Part shown: positions 15,446-23,454 of the stretch, piece after piece
How positions within the stretch are numbered: position 1 is the stretch's first letter
Layout of the letters: every line of letters starts with the position of its first letter
NCBI GenBank assembly: GCA_002424645.1
Contig: DIKU01000056.1
Coordinates: forward strand, 33,886 to 63,235
DNA: 29,350 bases
DNA from: Pelobacter sp. UBA5610
Lineage (GTDB): Bacteria > Desulfobacterota > Desulfuromonadia > Desulfuromonadales > Syntrophotaleaceae
Direction of reading: 5' to 3'
Notes under the pieces: model-generated
Told to the model about the DNA's origin: nothing
Seen by the model: only the letters and a program-made list of their open reading frames with translations
The model's database searches: none
Made by a program: the position numbers and the translations under genes

Positions 15446-15901
15446 ATGTTCATTATCGCCAGTGACCATGGCGGCCTTGACCTGAAAGAAAGCATCAAGG
15501 CTTATTTGGAGAAGCGTGGTATTGAAGTACGCGATCTTGGTACCGATAACGGAGATTCCGTCGATTACCCTGATTTCGGTGAAAGAGTAGGAAGAGCCAT
15601 TTCAACCGGCGAGGCTGACAAAGGTATTCTCATTTGTGGTACCGGGATCGGCATGTCGATTGTCGCAAACAAGTTTCCCGGTGTCCGCGCCGCGCTTATA
15701 TGGGATGATTTTACTGCCCGTATGTCCAAGGAACATAACAATGCCAACATCATTGTTATGGGAGGGCGCATGCTCACACCGGAAAATGCCAATGAGATGG
15801 TAGGCGTGTGGCTGGATGCTCATTTCGAGGGTGGCCGACACCAGAAACGGCTCGACAAGATAGCACAAATAGAAGAAGATATCAGGGCCGGCCGGCTTTG
15901 A
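15446..15901 (+). CDS. rpiB: ribose-5-phosphate isomerase B
   Basis: This gene encodes a 151-residue enzyme interconverting ribose 5-phosphate and ribulose 5-phosphate. The N terminus MFIIASDHGGLDLKESIKAYL holds His8, and the catalytic Cys64 lies in LICGTGIGMSIVANK. SVDYPDF and HNNANIIVMGGRM are family motifs. ATG 15446 is only 10 bases after the fabF stop, with GAGG overlapping the fabF stop codon, so it is translated from the same mRNA. Ribulose 5-phosphate is also a riboflavin precursor used by RibBA encoded further on, though that link is only contextual. Confidence 0.96.
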   Translation: MFIIASDHGGLDLKESIKAYLEKRGIEVRDLGTDNGDSVDYPDFGERVGRAISTGEADKGILICGTGIGMSIVANKFPGVRAALIWDDFTARMSKEHNNANIIVMGGRMLTPENANEMVGVWLDAHFEGGRHQKRLDKIAQIEEDIRAGRL

Positions 15902-15918
15902 TCGGTTCCGATTCAAAT

Positions 15919-15951
15919 GGGCAAGCCGGCGGCTTGCCCATTGCCTTTTCT
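15919..15951 (+). terminator. terminator after rpiB
   Basis: GGGCAAGCC (15919-15927) and GGCTTGCCC (15931-15939) form a perfect 9-bp stem with a tight loop, followed by the moderately T-rich ATTGCCTTTTCTT. It ends the fab-rpiB transcript. Confidence 0.8.
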
Positions 15952-16199
15952 TGGCATTCGCGTATGGGAAGCTTTCGAAGGTAAATCATCAAATAAGGTC
16001 TCAACGTTTTATTGGTTTAAAAGCAACGTTCTGTCCTTCAACTTCGATCCCTTCTTGCTCTTCGTGGGTATTATCCATGATTAACAAAGAATGTTTTGAC
16101 CGGCATCGCTGAAAAAGCAGCCATGAGCTCAACGTATTTCATATTTCATCAACTTTCCAAAAATATTAAGGCATAAATTCATTGCAGGAGGCCAATACC

Positions 16200-17450
16200 A
16201 TGTCTCAGTCCCTCGCACAACACGATCCTGAAATTGCAGAGGCTATTCGTCTCGAAACCGAGCGTCAGGAATACAATCTCGAATTCATTGCATCGGAAAA
16301 CTTTGTTTCCGAGTCGGTCATGGAAGCCCAAGGCTCAGTAATGACCAATAAGTATGCCGAAGGATACCCGGCCAAGCGTTATTATGGCGGCTGTGAAATG
16401 GTCGATATCGCCGAGCGGCTCGCTATTGATCGCGCCAAGGAACTGTTCGGTGCTGAGCATGCCAATGTGCAACCTCATAGCGGTTCCCAAGCCAACATGG
16501 CGGTTTATTTTGCGGTTTGCAAGCCTGGCGATACGGTGTTAGGGATGAATCTTGCCCATGGGGGGCACCTGACCCATGGATCTCCGGTTAATTTTTCGGG
16601 TAAGCTTTTCAATATTGTTTCCTACGGTGTCGACAAGGAGACCGGGCTTATCGATTATGAAGAAGTCGAGAGGCTGGCTCTGGAGCACAAACCGGCTCTG
16701 TTGGTTGTCGGTGCAAGCGCTTATTCGCGAACCCTCGACTTCCCGGCATTCCGCAAAATAGCCGATAAGGTCGGCGCCAAGATCATGGTTGATATGGCGC
16801 ACATCGCCGGTCTGGTTGCCGCTGGCGTTCATCCCAGCCCCGTGCCTTATGCCGAATTCGTCACCACCACCACTCATAAGACATTGCGTGGTCCGCGCGG
16901 AGGGATGATTCTTTGTCGTGAGGAATTCGCCAAAGTTATCGACAGCAACATTTTCCCCGGCATTCAAGGCGGTCCCTTGATGCACGTGATTGCCGCCAAG
17001 GCTGTAGCCTTCAAAGAGGCTTTGTCTCCCGAGTTTACAGAATATTCCAAACAGGTGGTCAAAAACGCCAAGGCGCTTTCCGAAGCTCTGATTAAGCGTG
17101 GTCTGAATCTCGTTTCCGGCGGTACCGACAATCATCTTATCCTCGTCGATTTCAGCGGTACCGAAATCACTGGAAAAATGGCGGAGAAGGCGCTGGAAAA
17201 AGCCGGTATCACCGTCAATAAGAACTCTGTTCCTTTTGAAACCCGCTCGCCGTTCGTAACCAGTGGTATCCGTCTTGGTACCCCCGCTACGACTACCAGA
17301 GGTCTTAAAGAAGCCCAGATGGAACGCGTGGCCGAGTGGGTGGTTCGCGCCCTGGATAATATGGAAAACGACGTGGAACTTGCTGCCATCAAGGCGGAAG
17401 TCTGCGAAATGTGTAAGCAGTTCCCCCTTTACGCACATCGTTTGAAGTAA
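16200..17450 (+). CDS. glyA: serine hydroxymethyltransferase
   Basis: This gene encodes a 416-residue PLP enzyme converting serine plus tetrahydrofolate to glycine plus methylene-tetrahydrofolate. NLEFIASENFVSESVMEAQGS and KYAEGYPAKRYYGGCE are near the N terminus. The PLP lysine is Lys227 in TTTTHKTLRGPRGG. SGIRLGTPATTTRG is near the C terminus. ATG 16200 follows GCAGGAGG at good spacing; an upstream TTG at 16182 overlaps this site. The 248-bp gap after the rpiB terminator holds no recognised riboswitch and no clear promoter. The stop shares one base with the next start (TAATG). Confidence 0.97.
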   Translation: MSQSLAQHDPEIAEAIRLETERQEYNLEFIASENFVSESVMEAQGSVMTNKYAEGYPAKRYYGGCEMVDIAERLAIDRAKELFGAEHANVQPHSGSQANMAVYFAVCKPGDTVLGMNLAHGGHLTHGSPVNFSGKLFNIVSYGVDKETGLIDYEEVERLALEHKPALLVVGASAYSRTLDFPAFRKIADKVGAKIMVDMAHIAGLVAAGVHPSPVPYAEFVTTTTHKTLRGPRGGMILCREEFAKVIDSNIFPGIQGGPLMHVIAAKAVAFKEALSPEFTEYSKQVVKNAKALSEALIKRGLNLVSGGTDNHLILVDFSGTEITGKMAEKALEKAGITVNKNSVPFETRSPFVTSGIRLGTPATTTRGLKEAQMERVAEWVVRALDNMENDVELAAIKAEVCEMCKQFPLYAHRLK

Positions 17451-17926
17451 TGGATCGCCCCTCCTGGGAAGAATATTTCATGGAAATCGCCCGCCTGGTG
17501 GCGCGACGCTCTACGTGTCTGCGCCGCCAGGTCGGGGCGGTACTTGTCAAGGATAAGAATATCCTTGCTACAGGGTACAACGGTACCCCCTCCGGTTTGC
17601 GGCATTGTAGTGAGGTTGGGTGCCTGCGGCAGTTGCGGAGCGTTCCCTCCGGGGAGAGGCACGAGCTTTGTCGTGGTCTGCACGCCGAACAGAACGCTAT
17701 TATTCAGGCTGCTAAACATGGTACGAATATCAGTGGTGCCATTCTATTTTGTACCAACACTCCCTGTGTTATCTGCTCCAAAATGATCATCAATGCCGGC
17801 ATCCGCCAAGTTGTATACCTTGATGGTTATCCTGATCAATTGTCTCTTGAGATGCTTGCTGAATCCGGTGTTGAAGTAATGAATCTCGCGGATTTGCTGG
17901 CCGGGAAGGAGTCGTCCCCGTTATGA
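17450..17926 (+). CDS. comEB: deoxycytidylate (dCMP) deaminase
   Basis: This gene encodes a 158-residue zinc enzyme converting dCMP to dUMP, the substrate of thymidylate synthase. The catalytic zinc site is His78-Ala-Glu80 (GLHAEQNAI) with PCVIC (Cys106, Cys109). A second cysteine-rich insertion (RHCSEVGC...GERHELC, residues 51-74) is typical of ComEB/dCMP deaminases and probably binds a structural zinc. The start overlaps the glyA stop by one base and the stop overlaps nrdR by four, so all three are translationally coupled. The name comEB is by homology; no competence role is implied. Confidence 0.93.
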   Translation: MDRPSWEEYFMEIARLVARRSTCLRRQVGAVLVKDKNILATGYNGTPSGLRHCSEVGCLRQLRSVPSGERHELCRGLHAEQNAIIQAAKHGTNISGAILFCTNTPCVICSKMIINAGIRQVVYLDGYPDQLSLEMLAESGVEVMNLADLLAGKESSPL

Positions 17927-18396
17927 AATGTCCGTTTTGCGGGTTCGCGGATACGCGTGTTATCGATTCGCGTCTAGGCAAGGAGGGCAACAATATCCGG
18001 CGTCGTCGCGAATGTTCCCAATGTGAAAGGCGGTTTACGACCTTCGAGCGTGTCGAAGAGATGTTGCCGCTGATCGTTAAAAAAGACGGCCGTCGCCAAC
18101 CGTTTGATCGCAAAAAGATTATAGCCGGTATTCAACGCGCATGCGAAAAACGTCCGGTTTCCATAGCTACCATTGAAAAAATCGTCGACTCGCTTGAGCG
18201 GCAGCTGCAAGAGTCCGGAGAGCGAGAAATCGAATCGAATATTATCGGACAGGCGGTCATGGAAGCTTTGCATGATCTTGATCAAGTCGCCTATGTGCGC
18301 TTTGCGTCCGTGTACCGACAGTTCAAGGATATTAACGAATTCATGTCCGAGTTGAAAGATATTCTGGCTGAAGGCGGGAATACCCGGGACAACTGA
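17923..18396 (+). CDS. nrdR: transcriptional repressor NrdR
   Basis: This gene encodes a 157-residue regulator that senses ATP/dATP and represses ribonucleotide reductase genes. The N-terminal zinc ribbon uses Cys3, Cys6, Cys31 and Cys34 (CPFC and CSQC), with the conserved DSRLGKEGNNIRRRREC between them. An ATP-cone domain follows (about 46-136: IVKKDGRRQPFDRKKIIAGIQRAC to AYVRFASVYRQF). It overlaps comEB by 4 bases. No NrdR-box pair was recognised in the window, so its targets are elsewhere. Confidence 0.97.
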   Translation: MKCPFCGFADTRVIDSRLGKEGNNIRRRRECSQCERRFTTFERVEEMLPLIVKKDGRRQPFDRKKIIAGIQRACEKRPVSIATIEKIVDSLERQLQESGEREIESNIIGQAVMEALHDLDQVAYVRFASVYRQFKDINEFMSELKDILAEGGNTRDN

Positions 18397-18595
18397 GACT
18401 GAAGAACCGTATCCTGGTTGAAATTTCATTTCTGCGATTTGTAATCCCCGCAATAAAAAGAGCACGAAGTTCCGCAAAACAACATTTTCCCTGCTTTTGG
18501 TTTTTGTAAATCATAGGTATAGTGTTTTTTTTTACTTGTGTTCTTCGCGGTTAGAAAAATTATATAAGGCACTGCCTGGGAAACGGTATTATTCC

Positions 18596-19705
18596 TTGCA
18601 AAATACTATCGAACATTTCATGAACCAGGCCCTCGAACTGGCCAGGCAAGGGGAGGGGCGCACCCGCCCCAATCCAGCAGTGGGTGCTGTGATCGTTAAG
18701 GATGGCATCGTGGTAGGCCGCGGGTTTCATCCCAAAGCAGGACAGCCCCACGCTGAAATCTTTGCACTACGCGAAGCCGGAAATCGCGCCCGGCAGGCCG
18801 ACATGTACGTCACCCTTGAGCCCTGTAGTCATCATGGGCGCACCGGTCCCTGTGCCGATGCCATCATCGAGGCCGGTTTGTCGCGTGTCTTTGTCGGTAC
18901 TGCCGATCCCAATCCACTGGTGGCAGGTAACGGCATCCGGCGTCTGCGCGAAGCAGGCATCGAGGTTTTTTGCGGTATCCTTGAAAACCTGTGTCTTAGA
19001 ATCATTGCCCCATTTTCCAAGCATATTCGTACCGGTCTCCCCTATGTAGTGCTTAAGAGCGCCATGACTTTAGATGGCAAAACCGCTACGGATTGCGGTC
19101 ATTCCCAATGGGTCAGTAACGCTGCCAGCCGCCTGGAAGTGCATCGTCTCAGGGATCGCATTGACGGAATCATGGTTGGCATTGGTACCGTGTTGCGCGA
19201 TAATCCGCAACTCACCACCCGCCTACCCGAGGGAGGGCGGGATCCCGAGCGTATCATCGTGGATTCAAGGCTGCGCATACCTGAAGAATCCGCCATCTTG
19301 CAACTGGACTCAGCTTCTGCAACGGTTATGGCCACAACACGTCAGGCTCCCCTGGATAAAATAGACCGGCTCCGTGCCAAGGGGGTTGAAGTGCTTGTTT
19401 TACCAGCTGTTTCGGGGCGTGTCGATCTGCGTGCATTGCTCGCTGCCCTTGGCAAACGTGGGCTGCAAAGCATTCTTTTAGAGGGAGGCGCGGAACTTAA
19501 TGGTGCTTTCTGGCGCGCAGGGCTGATAGATCGCATTATGATGTTCGTTGCTCCCAAAGTCGTAGGTGGCGAAGGAAAGGGTGTGTTTGCCGGACCCGGT
19601 ATTGCCACGATGACCGAGGCTGCGGTATTGCATGACGTCAGAGTGCGACAGTTTGGGGATGACACCCTGATTGAAGGAGAGGTGAAAACGTGTTTACCGG
19701 TCTGA
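18596..19705 (+). CDS. ribD: bifunctional riboflavin deaminase/reductase RibD
   Basis: This gene encodes a 369-residue enzyme carrying out the second and third steps of riboflavin synthesis (pyrimidine deamination and sugar reduction). The deaminase zinc site is His52 in PHAEIFAL and the cysteines in PCSHHGRTGPC. The reductase half begins near KSAMTLDGKTAT and contains ILLEGGAELNGAF. TTG 18596 is chosen because it gives an N terminus (MQNTIEHFMNQALELARQG) that lines up with known RibD and a normal length. No good ribosome binding site is visible before it, and ATG 18620 is the alternative. The 199-bp upstream gap shows no FMN riboswitch consensus. Confidence 0.92.
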   Translation: MQNTIEHFMNQALELARQGEGRTRPNPAVGAVIVKDGIVVGRGFHPKAGQPHAEIFALREAGNRARQADMYVTLEPCSHHGRTGPCADAIIEAGLSRVFVGTADPNPLVAGNGIRRLREAGIEVFCGILENLCLRIIAPFSKHIRTGLPYVVLKSAMTLDGKTATDCGHSQWVSNAASRLEVHRLRDRIDGIMVGIGTVLRDNPQLTTRLPEGGRDPERIIVDSRLRIPEESAILQLDSASATVMATTRQAPLDKIDRLRAKGVEVLVLPAVSGRVDLRALLAALGKRGLQSILLEGGAELNGAFWRAGLIDRIMMFVAPKVVGGEGKGVFAGPGIATMTEAAVLHDVRVRQFGDDTLIEGEVKTCLPV

Positions 19706-20340
19706 TAGAAGATCTTGGTACCCTGCGCCGTTTCCAGCAACACGGAGACAGTGGGCGAATCACGGTTGCAACCGCTTTTCCCATGCAGGAAATCGTTATG
19801 GGTGAGAGCATCGCAGTTAATGGCGTGTGTTTGACAGTGGTGGCTTTTGGGGGTGGTACCTTTACGGCGGATGTTTCCCCCGAAAGTCTTTCTCGTACGA
19901 ATCTTGGCCAGCTCAAAACAGGCAGTCGCGTCAATCTGGAGAGAGCTCTGAGGCTGTCAGACAGGTTGGGCGGTCACATCGTCAGCGGGCATGTCGATGC
20001 ACAAGGTCTCGTTGTCGACCGACGTCCGGACCAGAACGCCGTGCGATTCACGATCGAAGTTCCTGAGTCCCAGATTCGCTACCTTGTGGAAAAAGGTTCC
20101 GTGGCCATCGATGGCATCAGTTTGACGGTTAATTCCGTGTCTGAAAGGAGCTTTAGTGTATCGATTATTCCCCACTCCCTGGCAAAAACCACGCTTCAAT
20201 GGTGCGAACCCGGGGCAAAAGTGAATATAGAAACGGACATTCTGGGGAAATATGTCGAGCGCCTGCTCCACCCCGCCGCGTCGGGGAAGAAGGATGGGGC
20301 TATCAGCCTTGACTTTTTGGCCAAAAACGGCTTCATGTAA
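19690..20340 (+). CDS. ribE: riboflavin synthase alpha chain
   Basis: This gene encodes a 216-residue enzyme that dismutates two lumazine molecules to riboflavin. It has the two homologous halves typical of the family: MFTGLIEDLG...NGVCLTVV...GSRVNLERAL, then GGHIVSGHVD...IDGISLTVN...GAKVNIETDILGKYVERLL. GTG 19690 is the start, with GAAGGAGAGG upstream inside ribD. The two frames overlap by 16 bases, pointing to coupled translation. No terminator is seen after it. Confidence 0.96.
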   Translation: MFTGLIEDLGTLRRFQQHGDSGRITVATAFPMQEIVMGESIAVNGVCLTVVAFGGGTFTADVSPESLSRTNLGQLKTGSRVNLERALRLSDRLGGHIVSGHVDAQGLVVDRRPDQNAVRFTIEVPESQIRYLVEKGSVAIDGISLTVNSVSERSFSVSIIPHSLAKTTLQWCEPGAKVNIETDILGKYVERLLHPAASGKKDGAISLDFLAKNGFM

Positions 20341-20485
20341 GCGTCTCGCTTCTTTGGTCTTTGCCCTTGATTTAACTTTTAATACTGACAACTTTTATAA
20401 AAAAGCAATCTTGTTTGTTGACTGAAAAGGGTTTACCCTCGAACTGCAACAAGCGATCACTAACCAAAAACCGGTCTTTCTTTTC

Positions 20486-20515
20486 TTGCAGAAAGCTCAA
20501 CTTTGGTGCTATTCT
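20486..20515 (+). promoter_or_regulatory. candidate ribBA promoter (extended -10)
   Basis: TTGCAG (20486-20491) is followed after 18 bases by TATTCT (20510-20515), which is preceded by TGC, giving an extended -10 motif. The start would be near 20522, with a leader of about 140 bases before ribBA. Confidence 0.4.
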
Positions 20516-20536
20516 CGGCGTTTATCAGCTGTAAAC

Positions 20537-20645
20537 GGCTCGGCAGGGAATGTGTCGATTAATCGTGAGTTGCAGCATGGTTTCGATGGGAAATCTGAAG
20601 ACACAAAGGTCACTTGCTTTGTGTTGTATAAAAGGATGCCGAGCC
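20537..20645 (+). promoter_or_regulatory. structured leader of ribBA
   Basis: GGCTCGGCA (20537-20545) is perfectly complementary to TGCCGAGCC (20637-20645), closing a 91-base interior. Inside lie the palindrome CGATTAATCG (20556-20565) and a perfect 8-bp hairpin ACACAAAG/CTTTGTGT (20601-20608, 20617-20624) with an 8-nt loop. The 3' arm ends just before the AAGGAG ribosome binding site (20649-20654). The architecture resembles a regulatory leader, but the conserved boxes of the FMN riboswitch are not evident. Confidence 0.5.
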
Positions 20646-20661
20646 TACAAGGAGAATTTAT

Positions 20662-21867
20662 ATGAGCATGGCTAATATTGATGCCGCGTTGGAAGATATT
20701 CGTCAAGGGCGCATGGTTATCCTCGTCGATGATGAGGACCGTGAAAATGAAGGGGATTTGACCATGGCAGCTGAAATGGTTACCCCTGAAGCGATTAACT
20801 TCATGGCCAAGGAAGGGCGTGGACTCATTTGCTTGTCCCTGACCGAAGAGCGTGCTGACCACTTGCAGCTTCCCCTTATGGTAAGCGAAAATTCTTCCGG
20901 ATTCGGTACCGCTTTTACGGTCTCCATCGAGGCTCGCAAAGGTGTGACGACCGGGATCTCGGCGAAGGATCGCTCGACCACCATTCAGGTTGCCATCGCT
21001 GATGAAACCAAGGCACACGATCTTGCCCGTCCGGGGCATGTGTTTCCCTTGCGTGCCAAAAAAGGCGGGGTGCTGGTACGTGCCGGGCAAACCGAAGGGT
21101 CCGTCGATCTTGCCAGGTTGGCCGGTCTTAAACCCGCCGGTGTCATCTGCGAGATCATGAACGACGACGGCACGATGGCCCGCATGCCCGAACTTGAAAA
21201 ATTCGCTGAGCGGCATGGCCTGCGTATCGTTACCGTGGCCGATCTGGTGCGCTACCGCATGAACAAGGAACGATTGGTCCGCCGCGAAGCGGAAACGGCC
21301 CTGCCGACCCCTTATGGTGGAGATTTCACTGCGATCGGTTATGAGAACGATGTCGATAAAGCGCAGCATCTGGCCCTGGTCAAGGGCACTATCGATCCTG
21401 AAAAACCGGTTTTGGTGAGAGTGCATTCCGAGTGTCTTACCGGTGATGTATTCGGCTCTCTGCGCTGTGACTGTGGCGATCAGTTGCACGCAGCCATGTG
21501 CCAGATTGCCAAGGAAGGTTCAGGCGTCATCGTTTACATGCGTCAGGAAGGCCGTGGCATTGGCCTGAACAATAAATTAAAAGCCTATTCACTGCAGGAT
21601 CAGGGTTGCGATACCGTTGAGGCAAATGAAGCCCTCGGATTCAAGGATGATCTTCGTGATTACGGCATCGGCGCGCAGATTCTGCTCGATCTTGGCGTGC
21701 GCAAAATCCGGTTGATGACCAATAATCCTAAAAAAATCGTCGGCCTGGAAGGCTACGGCCTTGAAGTGGTGGAGCGTGTCGCCATTGAGATGCCTGCCAC
21801 CTGTGACAACCTGCGCTATCTCACTACCAAACGCGAGAAAATGGGGCACCTTCTGGAAAATCTGTAG
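20662..21867 (+). CDS. ribBA: bifunctional DHBP synthase / GTP cyclohydrolase II
   Basis: This gene encodes a 401-residue fusion of the two entry enzymes of riboflavin synthesis. The N-terminal half (about 1-200) makes dihydroxybutanone phosphate from ribulose 5-phosphate; DDEDRENEGD (about 23-32) and RPGHVFPLRAKKGGVLVRAGQTE are its motifs. The C-terminal half (about 205-400) opens GTP, with zinc ligands Cys258, Cys269 and Cys271 (SECLTGDVFGSLRCDCG) and RQEGRGIGLNNKLKAY. Both sets of key residues are present, so both activities are expected. ATG 20662 follows AAGGAG. Confidence 0.96.
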   Translation: MSMANIDAALEDIRQGRMVILVDDEDRENEGDLTMAAEMVTPEAINFMAKEGRGLICLSLTEERADHLQLPLMVSENSSGFGTAFTVSIEARKGVTTGISAKDRSTTIQVAIADETKAHDLARPGHVFPLRAKKGGVLVRAGQTEGSVDLARLAGLKPAGVICEIMNDDGTMARMPELEKFAERHGLRIVTVADLVRYRMNKERLVRREAETALPTPYGGDFTAIGYENDVDKAQHLALVKGTIDPEKPVLVRVHSECLTGDVFGSLRCDCGDQLHAAMCQIAKEGSGVIVYMRQEGRGIGLNNKLKAYSLQDQGCDTVEANEALGFKDDLRDYGIGAQILLDLGVRKIRLMTNNPKKIVGLEGYGLEVVERVAIEMPATCDNLRYLTTKREKMGHLLENL

Positions 21868-21983
21868 TCCGGTACCATCTGATGGTTCCTGACAGGGTTC
21901 TTGTCTTGGATGAAAATCAGCTTTACTGTAAACGATGGTTTTGATCGATATGGATTCTGAAACTGTCGTATCGGGAGGTTTAT

Positions 21984-22448
21984 ATGGCTAATATTATTGA
22001 GGGAAAACTCAATGCCGAGGGGTTTAAATTCGGCGTGATCGTCAGCCGTTTCAATAGCTTTATTTGCGACCGCCTGGTTGAAGGCGCCCTGGACACCCTG
22101 ATTCGTCATGGCGCCGCTGACGAAAATATAGATATTGTGCGCGTTCCAGGTGCCTTTGAAATTCCCATGGCCGCCAAGAAAGCGGTAGCGACGGGCCGTT
22201 ACGATGCGCTTATCTGCCTTGGCGCTGTCATTCGTGGCTCGACGCCGCATTTCGATTACGTGTGTGCAGAAGTATCCAAAGGTGTCGCTTCCGTTTCTCT
22301 TGATTCGGGGTTGCCGGTCGCCTTTGGGGTTATTACCACCGATAGCATCGAGCAAGCTATCGAGAGGGCTGGTACCAAGGCCGGTAATAAGGGTGTCGAT
22401 GCCGCCATGACGGCTATCGAAATGGTCAATCTGTATAAAGTGATTTGA
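21984..22448 (+). CDS. ribH: 6,7-dimethyl-8-ribityllumazine synthase
   Basis: This gene encodes a 154-residue enzyme that condenses the dihydroxybutanone phosphate and pyrimidine branches into lumazine, normally forming large capsids or pentamers. FGVIVSRFNSFICDRLVEGA, VPGAFEIPMAAKKA, LGAVIRGSTPHFDYV and FGVITTDSIEQAIERAGTKAGNKG are all family motifs. ATG 21984 has GGGAGG (21973-21978). The 116-bp gap after ribBA contains only a small inverted repeat (ACCAT/ATGGT near 21874-21886). Confidence 0.97.
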   Translation: MANIIEGKLNAEGFKFGVIVSRFNSFICDRLVEGALDTLIRHGAADENIDIVRVPGAFEIPMAAKKAVATGRYDALICLGAVIRGSTPHFDYVCAEVSKGVASVSLDSGLPVAFGVITTDSIEQAIERAGTKAGNKGVDAAMTAIEMVNLYKVI

Positions 22449-22454
22449 GGCATT

Positions 22455-22925
22455 ATGGCAAGCGGCATGCGTCGTTCAGGACGCGAACTGGCAATAAAAA
22501 TTATTTATAGCTTTGACGGTGCTTCCAATGTCGATGCGCTTCTGGCATCTTTTTGGAGTAACTTCAGGTTTCGCGACGATGTCCTGGGTGACCCTTTAGA
22601 GGACACAAGCCCTGTTGTTCCAACGGCCATAAAGGATTTCTCCGAAAACCTCGTTCGAGGGGTTGCACTAAATCTTGAGAAGATTGATGGTTTGATCGGA
22701 GAGTTTTCCACCAACTGGTCGCTGGATCGTATGGCAAGAGTCGACCTTGCGATTTTGCGCATGTCGACATATGAGCTTCTGAGTCAATTGGACGTGCCTG
22801 TCAGTGTTGTTATAAATGAGGCGGTTGAGATCGGCAAACGTTACGGTACCAAAGATACGCCGGCCTTTGTCAATGGCATCCTTGATAAAATATCCCGAGT
22901 TTGCCGACCAGTCGTTACCCCATGA
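22455..22925 (+). CDS. nusB: transcription antitermination factor NusB
   Basis: This gene encodes a 156-residue all-helical protein that with NusE binds boxA RNA in rRNA antitermination. The N terminus RRSGRELAIKIIYSFD and the C-terminal RVDLAILRMSTYELL...VVINEAVEIGKRYGTKDTPAFVNGILDKI are diagnostic. It starts 6 bases after ribH, the usual ribH-nusB pairing, and its stop overlaps the next gene by 4 bases. It is slightly longer than average because of a loop at about residues 30-60. Confidence 0.95.
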   Translation: MASGMRRSGRELAIKIIYSFDGASNVDALLASFWSNFRFRDDVLGDPLEDTSPVVPTAIKDFSENLVRGVALNLEKIDGLIGEFSTNWSLDRMARVDLAILRMSTYELLSQLDVPVSVVINEAVEIGKRYGTKDTPAFVNGILDKISRVCRPVVTP

Positions 22926-23380
22926 CTCGGTTGCAGGTGCTTGACAGCCCTGCCGACCTGCTACCGGGAGAGGTGATTGCGTCCTTGTTCTATTCTGACG
23001 TACGCCCTCTCACGGGACCTTCCGCATTGCTGGACTGGCGTCTTGACGGCGTTCTGACAGAACAGATAGTTGGTGGGATGGCTCATGGAACACCCGGCGA
23101 GACGATGCTGTTTGCCGCCAATCGGAAGCTCGCGGCAAACTGGGTGCTTTTTTATGGCGGTGGGTCGCTGGCCAGATTAACTCCCCTGACATTGTCCGGC
23201 CTGATCGGATCTTTGCTCGAGGTCGTCCATCGGGCCGGGTTTCATAGGTTGGCTATTGCTCTTGATTGTTTTGATGGCATGGATATTCAGGAGGCTGAAC
23301 ATGCCGTGTGGGATTTTCTTGATAAAGATCGGTTTCACGACATGGAGGTTGTACTTGCCTGTCGTGGTCCGCGTGGATAG
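22922..23380 (+). CDS. small protein resembling an isolated M17 aminopeptidase N-terminal domain
   Basis: The protein has 152 residues and no signal peptide. The segment VIASLFYSDVRPLTGPSALLDWRLDGVLTEQI (about 18-50) and the stretch GETMLFAANRKLAANWVLFYGGGS (about 57-80) recall the macro-domain-like N-terminal domain of leucyl aminopeptidases. The metal-binding catalytic domain is entirely absent. Similar stand-alone domains occur in Deltaproteobacteria (from memory, not checked). It overlaps nusB by 4 bases (ATGA), so it is made with NusB. A ligand-binding rather than peptidase role would fit, but no function can be assigned. Confidence 0.6.
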   Translation: MTRLQVLDSPADLLPGEVIASLFYSDVRPLTGPSALLDWRLDGVLTEQIVGGMAHGTPGETMLFAANRKLAANWVLFYGGGSLARLTPLTLSGLIGSLLEVVHRAGFHRLAIALDCFDGMDIQEAEHAVWDFLDKDRFHDMEVVLACRGPRG

Positions 23381-23454
23381 TCAGCATTTGCTGAGAGGGT
23401 ATTGATCCAACAGGGCGATACTTCGTGTTTTAGAAAATTTCACTTGGAGTAGCT

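Larger units (their letters stand above)
20341..20661. other. 321-bp gap between ribE and ribBA
   Basis: No gene is supported. The left half is AT-rich with a small inverted repeat AGGGT-tt-ACCCT (20428-20439). The right half holds a candidate promoter (20486-20515), a hairpin CGTTTA/TAAACG (20519-20537) and a leader closed by a long-range 9-bp helix (20537-20645), described separately. Confidence 0.6.

Noticed and set aside
15952..16199. Possible glycine riboswitch before glyA
   Set aside because: No tandem aptamer consensus was seen by eye.
16539..17438. Minus-strand frame of 299 codons opposite glyA
   Set aside because: It is antisense shadow of glyA without recognisable motifs.
18397..18595. 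Possible FMN riboswitch before ribD
   Set aside because: None of the conserved RFN boxes or a closing helix was found; only AT-rich sequence with a weak -10 is present.
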